64,000 nt of DNA from Novosphingobium resinovorum (GTDB taxonomy: Bacteria > Pseudomonadota > Alphaproteobacteria > Sphingomonadales > Sphingomonadaceae): NCBI RefSeq assembly GCF_001742225.1, contig NZ_CP017075.1, positions 434,001 to 498,000 of the forward strand, given 5' to 3'. The notes under the pieces are model-generated. The model had not been told where the DNA came from. It saw nothing but the letters and a program-made list of their open reading frames with translations, and did no database searches. How positions within the stretch are numbered: the stretch's first letter is position 1; the number at the start of each line of letters is the position of its first letter. Below, piece after piece: positions 36,467 through 48,864 of this stretch. The translations under genes and the position numbers were made by a program.

Positions 36467-37356
36467 TTCACCCAGTCGAGTCCGATTTCCTCGTAGATGT
36501 CCTTGGTTTCGGCCCAGTTCTCCTCGACCTTCACGTGGAGGAAGAGGTGGACCTTCTGGCCGAGCACTTCGCTCAGTTCCTTGCGCGCGGCCTCGCCGAT
36601 CGCCTTGATCTTCGAGCCGCCCTTGCCCAGCACGATGGCGCGCTGGTTGTCGCGGGTGACGACGATCTGCTGGCGGATTTCCACCGAGCCGTCCTTGCGC
36701 GGGGTATAGGCCTCAGGACGCACGGCGGCGTCGTAGGGCAGTTCCTCGTGGAGCTGGCGGTAGAGCTGTTCGCGCGTGATTTCGCAGGCGAGCAGGCGTT
36801 CGCTGGCGTCGGAAACCTGGTCTTCGGGGTAGTGCCAGGGTCCTTCGGACATCTGCCCGGCGAGCCAGGTTTTCAGTTCCGGCACGCCGTCGCCGCTGAG
36901 GGCGGAGACGAAGAACACTTCGTCGAACTGCACTTCTGCGGTGAATTCCTGCGCCAGCACCAGCAGCTTTTCCTTGGCGCTTGCATCGACCTTGTTGAGC
37001 ACCAGCACCTTGCGTTCGGTGCGGTCCTTCAGCGTTTCGAGCAGCGGCATCAGTTCGTGGCGGCGCAGCTTCACCGCATCGACGATCAGCAGGATCGCGT
37101 CGGCCTCCTGCGCGCCTTCCCAGGCGGCGGCGACCATCGCGCGGTCGAGGCGGCGGCGGGGCGCGAAGATGCCGGGGGTGTCGGCGAGGATGATCTGCGC
37201 CTCGCCCTCGAGCGCGATGCCGAGCAGGCGGGCGCGGGTGGTCTGCGCCTTGGCCGAGGTGATCGCGACCTTCTGCCCGACGAGCGCGTTGACGAGCGTG
37301 GACTTGCCCGCGTTGGGGGCGCCGATGACGGCGACGAGACCGCAGTGCTGGGTCAT
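36463..37356 (-). CDS. era: GTPase Era
   Basis: Essential GTPase in 16S rRNA maturation. 297 aa: G1 GAPNAGKST (about 12-20), G3 DTPG, G4 NKVD, then a C-terminal KH domain (VLGKGGSKIKAIGEAARKEL). It follows lepB and rnc on the same strand, the usual order, but a 175-bp gap holding a repeat element separates it from rnc. Start ATG 37356. Confidence 0.96.
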   Translation of the reverse strand: MTQHCGLVAVIGAPNAGKSTLVNALVGQKVAITSAKAQTTRARLLGIALEGEAQIILADTPGIFAPRRRLDRAMVAAAWEGAQEADAILLIVDAVKLRRHELMPLLETLKDRTERKVLVLNKVDASAKEKLLVLAQEFTAEVQFDEVFFVSALSGDGVPELKTWLAGQMSEGPWHYPEDQVSDASERLLACEITREQLYRQLHEELPYDAAVRPEAYTPRKDGSVEIRQQIVVTRDNQRAIVLGKGGSKIKAIGEAARKELSEVLGQKVHLFLHVKVEENWAETKDIYEEIGLDWVK

Positions 37357-37391
37357 GATTGTGCGGCTCCGGTTGCGCCATGCGGCCTGTG

Positions 37392-37509
37392 CTTCGACAA
37401 GCTCAGCATGAGCGGAAATTCAAGGTTCATGCTGGCATATCCATACATAACGTACTTAAGAATATAAAATTCCCGTATTACAAATCCGCTCACCCTGAGC
37501 TTGTCGAAG
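37392..37509. repeat. REP-type inverted pair with AT-rich spacer, family E
   Basis: Arms CTTCGACAAGCTCAGCATGAG and its partner ending TGAGCTTGTCGAAG are 25 bp each and match at 23 positions. The 68-bp spacer is markedly AT-rich (tracts such as ACTTAAGAATATAAAATT), unlike the surrounding DNA. It lies inside the lepB-rnc-era operon between rnc and era. Confidence 0.85.
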
Positions 37510-37531
37510 GGTGATGAAGCAGAACGCCTCG

Positions 37532-38200
37532 CTAGCCGAATTTCCTCATGAACTCTTCTGCGGCGCCGGTCTCGGCGTCCTGCTTGGAATGGGCGGTGGC
37601 CTGTGCCGAACCGACGTTATGGACCGACACCTCGACCGTGAAGCGCGCGGCGTGATCCGGACCTGAACGCTCGATCAGCTTGTACTCGGGCATTCGGCGG
37701 CGGTTGCCTGCGGTCCATTCCTGCAGCGCGGACTTGGGATGCTTGCGCTTGCCGGTCTTGCCCTGGAGCGTATCCGCCCAGAGGCCGAGTACCATATCGC
37801 GCGCCGCTTCGAAACCGCGCTCGGTGAAGCAGGCGCCGATGATCGCCTCCATCACGTCGCCCAGGATGTTCTCCGAATCCTGTCCGCCGTCATCGCGCGC
37901 CTGCTTGCCGAGGCGCATGTGCGGGCCGAGGCCGATGTCGCGGGCGATCGTGGCGCAAGTGGCGCGGCTGACGAGCGCGTTGAGGCGCTGCGAGAGGCGG
38001 CCTTCCGCCTCGTCGCTGCCGCGGTAGAGCCATTCGGCCACCGAGAGGCCGAGCACCCGGTCGCCCAGGAACTCCAGCCTTTCGTAATTGCGTTTCTCGC
38101 CGGTGGAGCCGTGCGTCAGGGCCGCTTGCCAGAGCGCTTCGTCGAGCGGCTCCTGGCCGGAATGCTTGATCAGAAAGGCGCGGGTATTTGCTTCAAGCAC
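37532..38200 (-). CDS. rnc: Ribonuclease III
   Basis: Double-strand-specific endonuclease for rRNA and mRNA processing. 222 aa. Signature ERLEFLGDRVLGLSVAEWL with catalytic Glu43 and Asp47, second acidic pair in DVMEAIIGACF, then a C-terminal dsRBD (PKSALQEWTAGNRRRMPEYKL). GTG start at 38200 directly abuts the lepB TGA (TGAGTG), so translation is coupled. Confidence 0.96.
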   Translation of the reverse strand: MLEANTRAFLIKHSGQEPLDEALWQAALTHGSTGEKRNYERLEFLGDRVLGLSVAEWLYRGSDEAEGRLSQRLNALVSRATCATIARDIGLGPHMRLGKQARDDGGQDSENILGDVMEAIIGACFTERGFEAARDMVLGLWADTLQGKTGKRKHPKSALQEWTAGNRRRMPEYKLIERSGPDHAARFTVEVSVHNVGSAQATAHSKQDAETGAAEEFMRKFG

Positions 38201-39043
38201 TCAGATCACGCTCCCGATGCGGCTCCAGCGCGCGGCGGTGAACCATGTCCAGGGCTTGATCCATTCGGACGAACCGTCGGTCGAGAACATCATGACTGCC
38301 GCCTTGCCGACAAGGTTCTCCTGCGGGACCATGCCGACGCCGCCGCCCTCGACCGCCGGGAAACGGCTGTCCATCGAGTTGTCGCGGTTGTCGCCCATCA
38401 GGAACAGGTGGCCTTCAGGGACCACGAAAACGCCAGTGTCGTCCTGCGGGGTCGGCCCCATGTCGAGCACGGTGTAGCTCTTGCCGTTCGGCAGCGTCTC
38501 GCGGAACTGTGGGTAGGAGCAGACGTCCTTGCCGTTGTCCGTGGTTTCGAAGCCGGGGCCGCAATCGGTGTTGGGGCTGACGGGCACGGTGAAGTTGGCG
38601 ACCTTCACCTTGGGCACCGACTTGCCGTTGATCCACAGCTGGCCCCCCTTCATCTGGATCTCGTCGCCGGGCAGGCCGATGACGCGCTTGATGTAGTCGA
38701 CGTCGTTGTCCGGCGGGGCCTTGAAGATGACGACGTCGCCGCGCTCGGGCTGGCTGGCCAGGATGCGCCCGGGGATCAGCGGCACGCTGAACGGCAGCGA
38801 GTATTTCGAGAAGCCGTAGGACCACTTGGTGGCGAACAGATAGTCGCCGGTCAGCAGCCGTGGCAGCATCGACTCGCTGGGGATGTTGAAGGGCGAAACG
38901 ATGAAGCTGCGCAGCACCACCACGCCCAGCACCAGCCAGAACAGGAACGAGAAGAAGTTCTCGTCCTTCTTGGGCTTGGCATCAGGGGCTCCGGCGGGTG
39001 CCTGGCCGGCTTCGATCTTTGTCGCGCTATGGGTGTCGCTCAT
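38201..39043 (-). CDS. lepB: Signal peptidase I
   Basis: Membrane serine protease removing Sec/Tat signal peptides. 280 aa: cytoplasmic Pro/Ala/Lys-rich N-terminus, one membrane segment (FFSFLFWLVLGVVVLRSF), catalytic Ser58 in NIPSESMLP, Lys119 in DVDYIKRVIGLPGD, and box E GDNRDNSMDSR. ATG 39043 is chosen because AAGGG stands 7 nt upstream. First gene of lepB-rnc-(repeat)-era. Confidence 0.96.
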   Translation of the reverse strand: MSDTHSATKIEAGQAPAGAPDAKPKKDENFFSFLFWLVLGVVVLRSFIVSPFNIPSESMLPRLLTGDYLFATKWSYGFSKYSLPFSVPLIPGRILASQPERGDVVIFKAPPDNDVDYIKRVIGLPGDEIQMKGGQLWINGKSVPKVKVANFTVPVSPNTDCGPGFETTDNGKDVCSYPQFRETLPNGKSYTVLDMGPTPQDDTGVFVVPEGHLFLMGDNRDNSMDSRFPAVEGGGVGMVPQENLVGKAAVMMFSTDGSSEWIKPWTWFTAARWSRIGSVI

Positions 39044-39131
39044 GGGCAAACCCTTGCCCATGGCCGCGTGCTTCCGTCAAGAGCGATCCCGACCAACATG
39101 AGGTGCTGGCCGATAATTGCACAACTCGGGC

Positions 39132-39160
39132 TTGGATTTCGCAACTGCGGAACGCATAAG
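39132..39160 (+). promoter_or_regulatory. Candidate promoter of pgi
   Basis: TTGGAT (39132-39137) and CATAAG (39155-39160) with 17-bp spacing, 31 bp upstream of the pgi ATG. Both hexamers are four of six to consensus. Confidence 0.35.
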
Positions 39161-39191
39161 GCGCACCGAATGCTTACAGGAGATGCGTTGT

Positions 39192-40712
39192 ATGAGCGAA
39201 GCGGTATGGAACAAGCTGCAGGGCCTCGACAAACCCACCTTGAGGCAGCTTTTCGATGCCGATTCCGGCCGTCTGGATGCTTTCGCGACGCGCTTAGAAC
39301 TGGGTGAGGAGGAGAACTCCACCGGAATCCTGTTCGACTGGTCGAAGACGCACCTCGACGCCGCGCACGTCGCCGCCTTCGAGGAACTGGCGCAGGCGCA
39401 GGACTTCGCTGGCCGCCGCGCGGCGCTGTTCGCGGGCGAGATCGTCAATCCGACCGAAGGCCGCGCCGCCGAGCACACCGCCCAGCGCGGCGTCGGCAAG
39501 GACGAGAGCGTCCAGATCGCTGCCGAGAACCACCACCGCATGGCCGCCATCGTCGAGGCCATCCACCGCGGCGCCATGGGCGAGGTGAGGCACCTTATCC
39601 ATGTCGGCATCGGCGGTTCGGCGCTCGGCCCGGCGCTCGCGATCGACGCGCTGGCCCGTGAGGGCGCGATGGTGGACGTGCATGTCGTCTCCAACATCGA
39701 CGGCTGCGCGCTGGAGCAGGCCTTTGCCAAGTGCGATCCGGCCACCACGATGCTCGCGGTCGCTTCCAAGACCTTCACCACCATCGAGACGATGACCAAC
39801 GCCGACAGCGTGCTGATCTGGCTGCGCGAGAACGGTGTCGAAGATCCCTACGGCCGGGTCGTCGCGCTCACCGCCGCGCCGGAAAAGGCGATGGAATGGG
39901 GCGTGGACGAAACCCGCATTCTGCCGTTCTCCGAGAGCGTGGGAGGGCGTTACTCGCTGTGGTCGTCGATCGGGTTCCCGGTGGCGATGGCGCTGGGCTG
40001 GCCGGACTTCGCCGAGTTCCTTGACGGTGCGGCGGCGATGGACGTGCATTTCCGCGATACTGACGGTCTTGCGAACCTGCCCTTGCGTGCTGCTTTCGCC
40101 GACCAGTACTACACCCGCCTGCGCGGCTGCCAGACCCGCGCGGTCTTCGCCTATGACGAGCGCATGGCGCTGCTGCCCGACTATCTCCAGCAGCTGGAGA
40201 TGGAATCCAACGGCAAGCAGGTGACCTTCGATGGCAAGCCGATAGACGGGCCGACCGCGCCGATCACCTGGGGCGGGGTGGGCACCGATGCGCAGCATGC
40301 GGTGTTCCAGCTGCTGCACCAGGGCACCAACCTGGTGCCGGTGGACTTCATCGCCTCGATCGCGCCCGGGCACGACCTTGCGTTCGATCACCACCGCATC
40401 CTGCTGTCGAACTGCTTCGCGCAGGGTGCCGCGCTGATGGCGGGCAAGGCGAGCGAGGACCCGGCGCGTGCCTATCCGGGCGACCGCCCCTCGGCGACAA
40501 TCCTGGTGGATGACCTGACGCCCGCCACCTTCGGCGCCCTCGTGGCGTTCCATGAGCACCGGACTTTCGCCAACGCCGTGCTGCTGGGGATCAACCCGTT
40601 CGACCAGTTCGGGGTGGAACTCGGCAAGGAGATCGCCAAGCAGATCGAGCAGGGCGGCGTGGAGTTCGATCCCTCGACCACCGCACTGCTGGCGCTGGCG
40701 GGAATCGCCTGA
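39192..40712 (+). CDS. pgi: Glucose-6-phosphate isomerase
   Basis: Interconverts glucose-6-P and fructose-6-P. 506 aa. Motifs: HVGIGGSALGPALAIDAL, SKTFTTIETMTNA, VGGRYSLWSSIGFPVAMALG (P-glucose isomerase signature 1), and the C-terminal FDQFGVELGKEIAKQI signature 2 with the catalytic Lys. ATG 39192 preceded by AGGAG; an in-frame ATG at 39183 is possible. Monocistronic, divergent from lepB. Confidence 0.96.
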   Translation: MSEAVWNKLQGLDKPTLRQLFDADSGRLDAFATRLELGEEENSTGILFDWSKTHLDAAHVAAFEELAQAQDFAGRRAALFAGEIVNPTEGRAAEHTAQRGVGKDESVQIAAENHHRMAAIVEAIHRGAMGEVRHLIHVGIGGSALGPALAIDALAREGAMVDVHVVSNIDGCALEQAFAKCDPATTMLAVASKTFTTIETMTNADSVLIWLRENGVEDPYGRVVALTAAPEKAMEWGVDETRILPFSESVGGRYSLWSSIGFPVAMALGWPDFAEFLDGAAAMDVHFRDTDGLANLPLRAAFADQYYTRLRGCQTRAVFAYDERMALLPDYLQQLEMESNGKQVTFDGKPIDGPTAPITWGGVGTDAQHAVFQLLHQGTNLVPVDFIASIAPGHDLAFDHHRILLSNCFAQGAALMAGKASEDPARAYPGDRPSATILVDDLTPATFGALVAFHEHRTFANAVLLGINPFDQFGVELGKEIAKQIEQGGVEFDPSTTALLALAGIA

Positions 40713-40750
40713 AAATAATACGCCGGGACGACGGTGAGGTCGCCCCGGCG
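40713..40750 (-). terminator. Terminator between pgi and the hydrolase gene
   Basis: CGCCGGGACGAC pairs with the opposing GTCGCCCCGGCG (one internal mismatch region). On the minus strand it is followed by TATTATTTTC, so it best serves the hydrolase transcript coming from the right. Confidence 0.55.
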
Positions 40751-40776
40751 CCCTGCAAGGGTAGGATAACGCGCCG

Positions 40777-41439
40777 TCAGGCGCGGTGTTCGAGGCCCTC
40801 GGCCCAATCGGCATGAGCAGGCAGGGCGGATCCCGGCGAGGATGCGCCGATCTCGATCAACTGCGAGAGCAGGCGCTTGCCGTCCTCCCAGCTGCCGAGG
40901 CCGGAATCTGCATTGATATGCCCGCTATTCCCGGCGTCGACGAACGTGCTGCCCCAGCGCCGCGCCAGGCTCTTGGATGTCTCGAAGCCCATCCACGGAT
41001 CGTTGTGGCTCGCCACCAGCAGCGAAGGGAAGGGCAGCGCATCGGCAGGCGTCGGCGCGAAGCCGGTCACCCGTTCGTCGCGCGGAAAAAAGTCGACTTC
41101 CGGCGGCGCGACCAGCATCGCGCCGATCACCGGGGCGGACCAGCTCGGCTGCTCGAACTTGGACCACCACGCGGTCAGGATGCAACCGAGGCTGTGGGCG
41201 ACGATCACCACGGGCCGTCCCGCGCGGTGCACGGCCAGGTTCAAACGGTTGATCCAGGTGTTGCGGTGGGGGGTGTCCCAGGTGCCCAGCTCCACCAGCT
41301 GGGCATTGTCGAACTCTTCCGCCCAGCGCCGCTGCCAGTGGCGCGGTCCGCTGCCGTCGAGGCCGGGGACGAGAAGGATCAGCGGTTCCTGCTTTTCGGA
41401 TTCGCTCTGGGGCGAACGACTTTGAAGAGAACGGGGCAT
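40777..41439 (-). CDS. RBBP9/YdeN-family alpha/beta hydrolase
   Basis: 220 aa serine hydrolase. Starts into LILLVPGLDGSGPRHWQRRW, the family hallmark; nucleophile Ser in VAHSLGCILTAWW, acid Asp in ASHNDPW, and the catalytic His in GNSGHINADSGLG. ATG 41439 has GGGAGAT upstream; a longer frame to 41496 adds 19 doubtful residues. Small cytosolic esterase of unknown substrate. Confidence 0.88.
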   Translation of the reverse strand: MPRSLQSRSPQSESEKQEPLILLVPGLDGSGPRHWQRRWAEEFDNAQLVELGTWDTPHRNTWINRLNLAVHRAGRPVVIVAHSLGCILTAWWSKFEQPSWSAPVIGAMLVAPPEVDFFPRDERVTGFAPTPADALPFPSLLVASHNDPWMGFETSKSLARRWGSTFVDAGNSGHINADSGLGSWEDGKRLLSQLIEIGASSPGSALPAHADWAEGLEHRA

Positions 41440-41627
41440 CGGCGATCTCCCTTGTGCTATGGGCTCGAATGTAAACTCAACTGATAAAGTTGACAATGCG
41501 TTCCGAGGTCAAAGCGGCAGGAAGAAATTCTTGAGCGCCGGATGGAAATGCGCCTGCCGCGTCCCCGTGTGCTGGCAATCGCAGGCCCCATGTCCCATAT
41601 GCCCCGCGACCAAAGGAGCTTCATCGC

Positions 41628-42986
41628 ATGCCCGCACAAGACGCCGATTATGACTACGACCTCTTCACCATCGGCGCCGGTTCGGGCGGCGTGCGCGCCA
41701 GCCGCGTGGCGGCCGCTTACGGCGCGCGCGTGGCGGTGGCGGAGGAGTACCGGGTCGGCGGTACGTGCGTGATCCGGGGCTGCGTGCCCAAGAAGATGCT
41801 CGTTTACGCCGCGCACTTCGCCGAAGACCTCGAGGACGCGCGCCACTTCGGGTGGGACGTCGGCGAGCCGAAGTTCGACTGGAAGACCCTGCGCGACAAC
41901 GTGCTGGGCGACGTCGACCGCCTCAATGGCCTCTACACGCAGACGCTCGACAACAATAAGGTCGAGATCTTCCACCAGCGCGCGACGATCACCGGCCTGC
42001 ACGAGATTACGCTGGCGAACGGCGAGAAGAAGACCGCGAAGCATATCCTGATCGCCACCGGCGCGCGGCCGCATGTGCCGGAATGCCCGGGGCATACGCA
42101 TGGCATCACCTCCAACGAAGCGTTCCACCTCGACGCGATCCCGAAGCGCGTGCTGATCGCGGGCGCGGGCTATATCGCCAACGAGTTCGCGGGCATCTTC
42201 CACCAGTTCGGCGCCCATGTGACGCTCATCAACCGCTCCGACCAGATCCTGCGCGGTTACGATGAAAGCGTGCGCGACCGCCTGCTCCAGATCTCGCTGG
42301 CGAAGGGGATGGAGTTCCGCTTCAACGCGAACTTCGAGAAGATCATGAAGCAGGAGGACGGTTCGCTGGTCGTCCACATGAGCAATCACGAGCCGATCGA
42401 AGTCGACCTCGTCCTGTTCGCCACCGGACGCGTGCCCAATATCGAGGGCCTCGGCCTCGAAGACGTCGGCGTGAAGCTGAACGCAAAGGGCGCCATCGCG
42501 GTGGACGAGAACGCGCGCACCAGCGTGCCGAGCATCTATGCGGTGGGCGACGTGACCGACCGCGTGCAGCTCACCCCCGTCGCCATCCGCGAGGGACAAG
42601 CCTTCGCCGACCGCGTGTTCGGCGGCAAGGAGGCCAGCGTGGACTATTCGTGCATTGCCTCTGCAGTGTTCAGCCACCCGCCGCTCGCGGGCGTGGGCCT
42701 GACCGAAGCGCAGGCGACCGAGCAGTTCGGCACCTGCAAGGTCTACACCAGCGACTTCCGCTCGATGAAGAACGTGCTGGCGCAGCGCAACGAGCGCTCG
42801 CTCTACAAGATGATCTGCCATGCCGAGACCGACAAGGTTCTGGGCATCCACATGATCGGCGCGGACACGCCGGAACTGATCCAGGTCGCGGCGATCGCGG
42901 TGAAGGCGGGGCTGACCAAGGCCGATTTCGACGCCACCGTGGCGGTTCACCCGACGATGTCGGAAGAACTGGTGCTGATGAAGTAG
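41628..42986 (+). CDS. gor: Glutathione-disulfide reductase
   Basis: NADPH/FAD flavoenzyme regenerating GSH. 452 aa. FAD motif FTIGAGSGGVRASRVAA, redox disulfide Cys47/Cys52 in GGTCVIRGCVPKK (the V-I-R-G spacing is common in alphaproteobacterial and plant-type GR), NADPH motif VLIAGAGYIANEFAGIF, and the C-terminal HPTMSEEL with the catalytic His-Glu pair. Independent gene; palindromic repeat directly downstream. Confidence 0.95.
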   Translation: MPAQDADYDYDLFTIGAGSGGVRASRVAAAYGARVAVAEEYRVGGTCVIRGCVPKKMLVYAAHFAEDLEDARHFGWDVGEPKFDWKTLRDNVLGDVDRLNGLYTQTLDNNKVEIFHQRATITGLHEITLANGEKKTAKHILIATGARPHVPECPGHTHGITSNEAFHLDAIPKRVLIAGAGYIANEFAGIFHQFGAHVTLINRSDQILRGYDESVRDRLLQISLAKGMEFRFNANFEKIMKQEDGSLVVHMSNHEPIEVDLVLFATGRVPNIEGLGLEDVGVKLNAKGAIAVDENARTSVPSIYAVGDVTDRVQLTPVAIREGQAFADRVFGGKEASVDYSCIASAVFSHPPLAGVGLTEAQATEQFGTCKVYTSDFRSMKNVLAQRNERSLYKMICHAETDKVLGIHMIGADTPELIQVAAIAVKAGLTKADFDATVAVHPTMSEELVLMK

Positions 42987-43005
42987 GAGGACGAAAACCT
43001 CTTTC

Positions 43006-43082
43006 GTCATTGCGAGCGAAGCGAAGCAACCCAGGGCGGCGTAATGCTGCCCTGGGTTGCTTCGCTTCGCTCGCAATGACGG
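43006..43082. repeat. Perfect inverted repeat, family D (CGTCATTGCGAGCGAAG)
   Basis: Two 33-bp arms, 43006-43038 and 43050-43082, are perfect reverse complements around an 11-bp centre. The arm begins CGTCATTGCGAGCGAAGCG, a motif widely scattered in alphaproteobacterial genomes. Lies between gor and pccB, 54 bp upstream of the operator candidate. Confidence 0.9.
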
Positions 43083-43139
43083 GTGGGTGGGCTCGGTCAT
43101 ATCGCCTGACGGATAGATCGCAGACGCACCCCGGATAAG

Positions 43140-43157
43140 TTTAACCGGTCGATTAAA
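43140..43157. promoter_or_regulatory. 18-bp palindromic operator candidate upstream of pccB
   Basis: TTTAACCGGTCGATTAAA, half-sites TTTAACCG and TTTAATCG. Same as the site at 4555-4572 at 15 of 18 positions. A TTGACC at 43163-43168 just downstream could be the -35 of the pccB promoter, so a regulator here would sit next to RNA polymerase. Confidence 0.5.
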
Positions 43158-43236
43158 AACAGTTGACCAGAGGCCTTTCCCGGTCTTACGCGGATGCAGC
43201 AATTGACGCTGTGTGCGCCGAGGCAAGGGAATCCGG

Positions 43237-44763
<1,527 letters not shown>

Positions 44764-44856
44764 CGCACGGCAGGTGGCCTTTTTGAGAGTACACGGACCG
44801 GATGTGAAAGCCGAATACGGCGCCCGGTCGAAGGATAAGGGATTGGAAGTCAGGTC

Positions 44857-46050
44857 ATGGAAGAGATCTACATCGTCAGCGGCGTGCGCACGGCAGTCGG
44901 CGATTTCGGCGGTTCGCTGAAGTCGTTCATGCCTTCGGACCTCGGCGGCCTCGTCGCTACCGAAGCGCTTGCCCGCGCCGGGATCGAGGCGGACGCGGTG
45001 GAGCATGTGGTCATCGGCCAGGTCATGCCCACCAGCGCGCGCGACCAGATGCTGGCCCGCGTGATCGGCATCAATGCCGGCATCCCGCTCGCCACTCCGG
45101 CGCTGACGCTGAACCGCCTGTGCGGATCGGGCGTGCAGGCGATCGTCTCGGCCGCACAGATGATGAAGCTGGGCGAAGCCTCGGTGACGCTCGCAGGCGG
45201 CGCCGAAGTCATGTCCAACATCCCCTACCATGACCACGGCGTGCGCTGGGGCAGGAAGATGGGCGCCAACACGCAGGAAGACGCGCTGACGCTCGGCCTG
45301 TCGGACGCCATCGGCGGCTACCACATGGGCATCACGGCGGAGAATGTGGCGGAGCGCCACTGCGTGAGCCGCGAGGACATGGACGCGCTCGCCGCGACCA
45401 GCCACGCCCGCGCTGCGCATGCCATCGCCGAAGGCCGCTTCAAGGACCAGATTCTTCCCGTCGAGGTGAAGACCCGCAAGGGTGTCACCGTCTTCGACAC
45501 CGACGAGCACGTGAAGGCCGACACCACCGTCGAAGTGCTGGGCAAGATGCGCCCGGCCTTCAAGAAGGACGGTACGGTCACGGCGGGCAACGCGAGCGGC
45601 ATCAACGACGGCGCCGCCGCCGTGGTGCTCGCCACGGGTGCTGAAGTCGAGAAGCGCGGCCTCAAGCCGCTCGCGCGCATCGTCGCTTGGGGTCACGCGG
45701 GCGTCGAGCCGGAATACATGGGCGAAGGTCCGATCAAGGCCGTGCCGATCGCCCTTAAGCGCGCCGGGCTGAACCTTGACCAGATGGACGTGATCGAGAG
45801 CAACGAGGCCTTCGCCGCGCAGGCGGCCGCCGTCGCCAAGGTGCTCGGCTTCGATCCGGCGAAGGTGAACCCCAACGGTTCGGGCGTCTCGATCGGTCAC
45901 CCCGTCGGCGCGACGGGAACCATGCTGACCATCAAGGCCATGTACGAGCTGAAGCGCATCGGCGGCAAGTACGGCCTCGTCACCATGTGCATCGGCGGCG
46001 GGCAGGGCATCGCCCTTGTGATCGAAAACGTCATCGAGAACGTAGGATAA
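44857..46050 (+). CDS. Acetyl-CoA acetyltransferase (thiolase II)
   Basis: Condenses two acetyl-CoA or thiolytically cleaves acetoacetyl-CoA. 397 aa. Acyl-Cys89 in TLNRLCGSGVQAI, His in GVSIGHPVGATG and general-base Cys in TMCIGGGQGIA. Start SGVRTAVGDFGGSL is the typical thiolase N-terminus. Position between pccB and the methylmalonyl-CoA epimerase points to use in branched-chain or fatty-acid degradation, or to PHB synthesis; sequence alone does not decide. Five bases from the next gene. Confidence 0.93.
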   Translation: MEEIYIVSGVRTAVGDFGGSLKSFMPSDLGGLVATEALARAGIEADAVEHVVIGQVMPTSARDQMLARVIGINAGIPLATPALTLNRLCGSGVQAIVSAAQMMKLGEASVTLAGGAEVMSNIPYHDHGVRWGRKMGANTQEDALTLGLSDAIGGYHMGITAENVAERHCVSREDMDALAATSHARAAHAIAEGRFKDQILPVEVKTRKGVTVFDTDEHVKADTTVEVLGKMRPAFKKDGTVTAGNASGINDGAAAVVLATGAEVEKRGLKPLARIVAWGHAGVEPEYMGEGPIKAVPIALKRAGLNLDQMDVIESNEAFAAQAAAVAKVLGFDPAKVNPNGSGVSIGHPVGATGTMLTIKAMYELKRIGGKYGLVTMCIGGGQGIALVIENVIENVG

Positions 46051-46055
46051 CTGGC

Positions 46056-46493
46056 ATGAAGCTCGGCCGCCTCAACCACATCGGCGTCGCCACGCCCAAT
46101 CTCGACGCTTCCATCGCGTTCTACAGGGAGGTGATGGGCGCTACCGACGTGACCGAGCCGTTCGTGCTCGAAAGTCAGCAGGTGCGCGTCTGCTTCGTCA
46201 ACACGCCGGGCGAGGATGGCACTGCGGGCACGCAGATCGAGCTGCTCCAGCCCACCTCGCCGGACTCGGCGGTCGGCAAGTGGCTGGAGAAGAACCCGCT
46301 CGGGGGGCAGCATCACATCTGTTATGAAGTGCCCGATATCCACGCCGCCAAGGCGTGGTTCGAGGGCCTCGGCAAGCGCGTGCTGGGCGAGCCGCGCATG
46401 GGTGCGCACGGGACGCTGATCTTCTTCGTCCACCCCAAGGACATGGGTGGCCAGCTTACCGAGATCATGGAAACGCCGAAGGGCGCGCATTGA
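46056..46493 (+). CDS. mce: Methylmalonyl-CoA epimerase
   Basis: Vicinal-oxygen-chelate protein interconverting (S)- and (R)-methylmalonyl-CoA between carboxylase and mutase. 145 aa, the family length. Metal ligands fit His8 (GRLNHIGVATPN), a His in GGQHHICYEV and a Glu near the C-terminus (LTEIMETP). ATG 46056 is 5 bp behind the thiolase stop. Confidence 0.94.
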   Translation: MKLGRLNHIGVATPNLDASIAFYREVMGATDVTEPFVLESQQVRVCFVNTPGEDGTAGTQIELLQPTSPDSAVGKWLEKNPLGGQHHICYEVPDIHAAKAWFEGLGKRVLGEPRMGAHGTLIFFVHPKDMGGQLTEIMETPKGAH

Positions 46494-46498
46494 ACTGA

Positions 46499-46618
46499 CG
46501 TCGTCCCGGGCTCGACCCGGGACCGCTGGCCGGGAACGGCTCACCTCGCGGCGAGGCACCTTGAAGAGAGGCCCCGCTTAAAGACAGGCACCGGTCCCGG
46601 ATCAAGTCCGGGACGACG
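46499..46618. repeat. Head-to-head pair of family A palindromes
   Basis: CGTCGTCCCGGGCTCGACCC opens the element at 46499 and GGTCCCGGATCAAGTCCGGG leads to GACGACG ending at 46618, so two palindromes face each other around a 65-bp middle. It fills the gap between mce and the mutase gene inside the operon. Confidence 0.85.
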
Positions 46619-46637
46619 AGTAAAAGAGGATACCACG

Positions 46638-48788
<2,151 letters not shown>

Positions 48789-48864
48789 GGGGATGCTGGA
48801 TCAGCGCGGCATCGCGTTCTATGACAGGGCTTTGGCTCCGAGCCGCGCGCGTGCCGCCTGAGGA

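Noticed and set aside
43141..43156. TTAA-TTAA pair before pccB as a CtrA site
   Set aside because: The spacing is 8, not 7, and the sequence is better explained as the palindrome shared with 4555-4572.
46494..46637. Cobalamin riboswitch in front of methylmalonyl-CoA mutase
   Set aside because: The gap is taken up by two palindromic repeats and shows no B12-box-like sequence.
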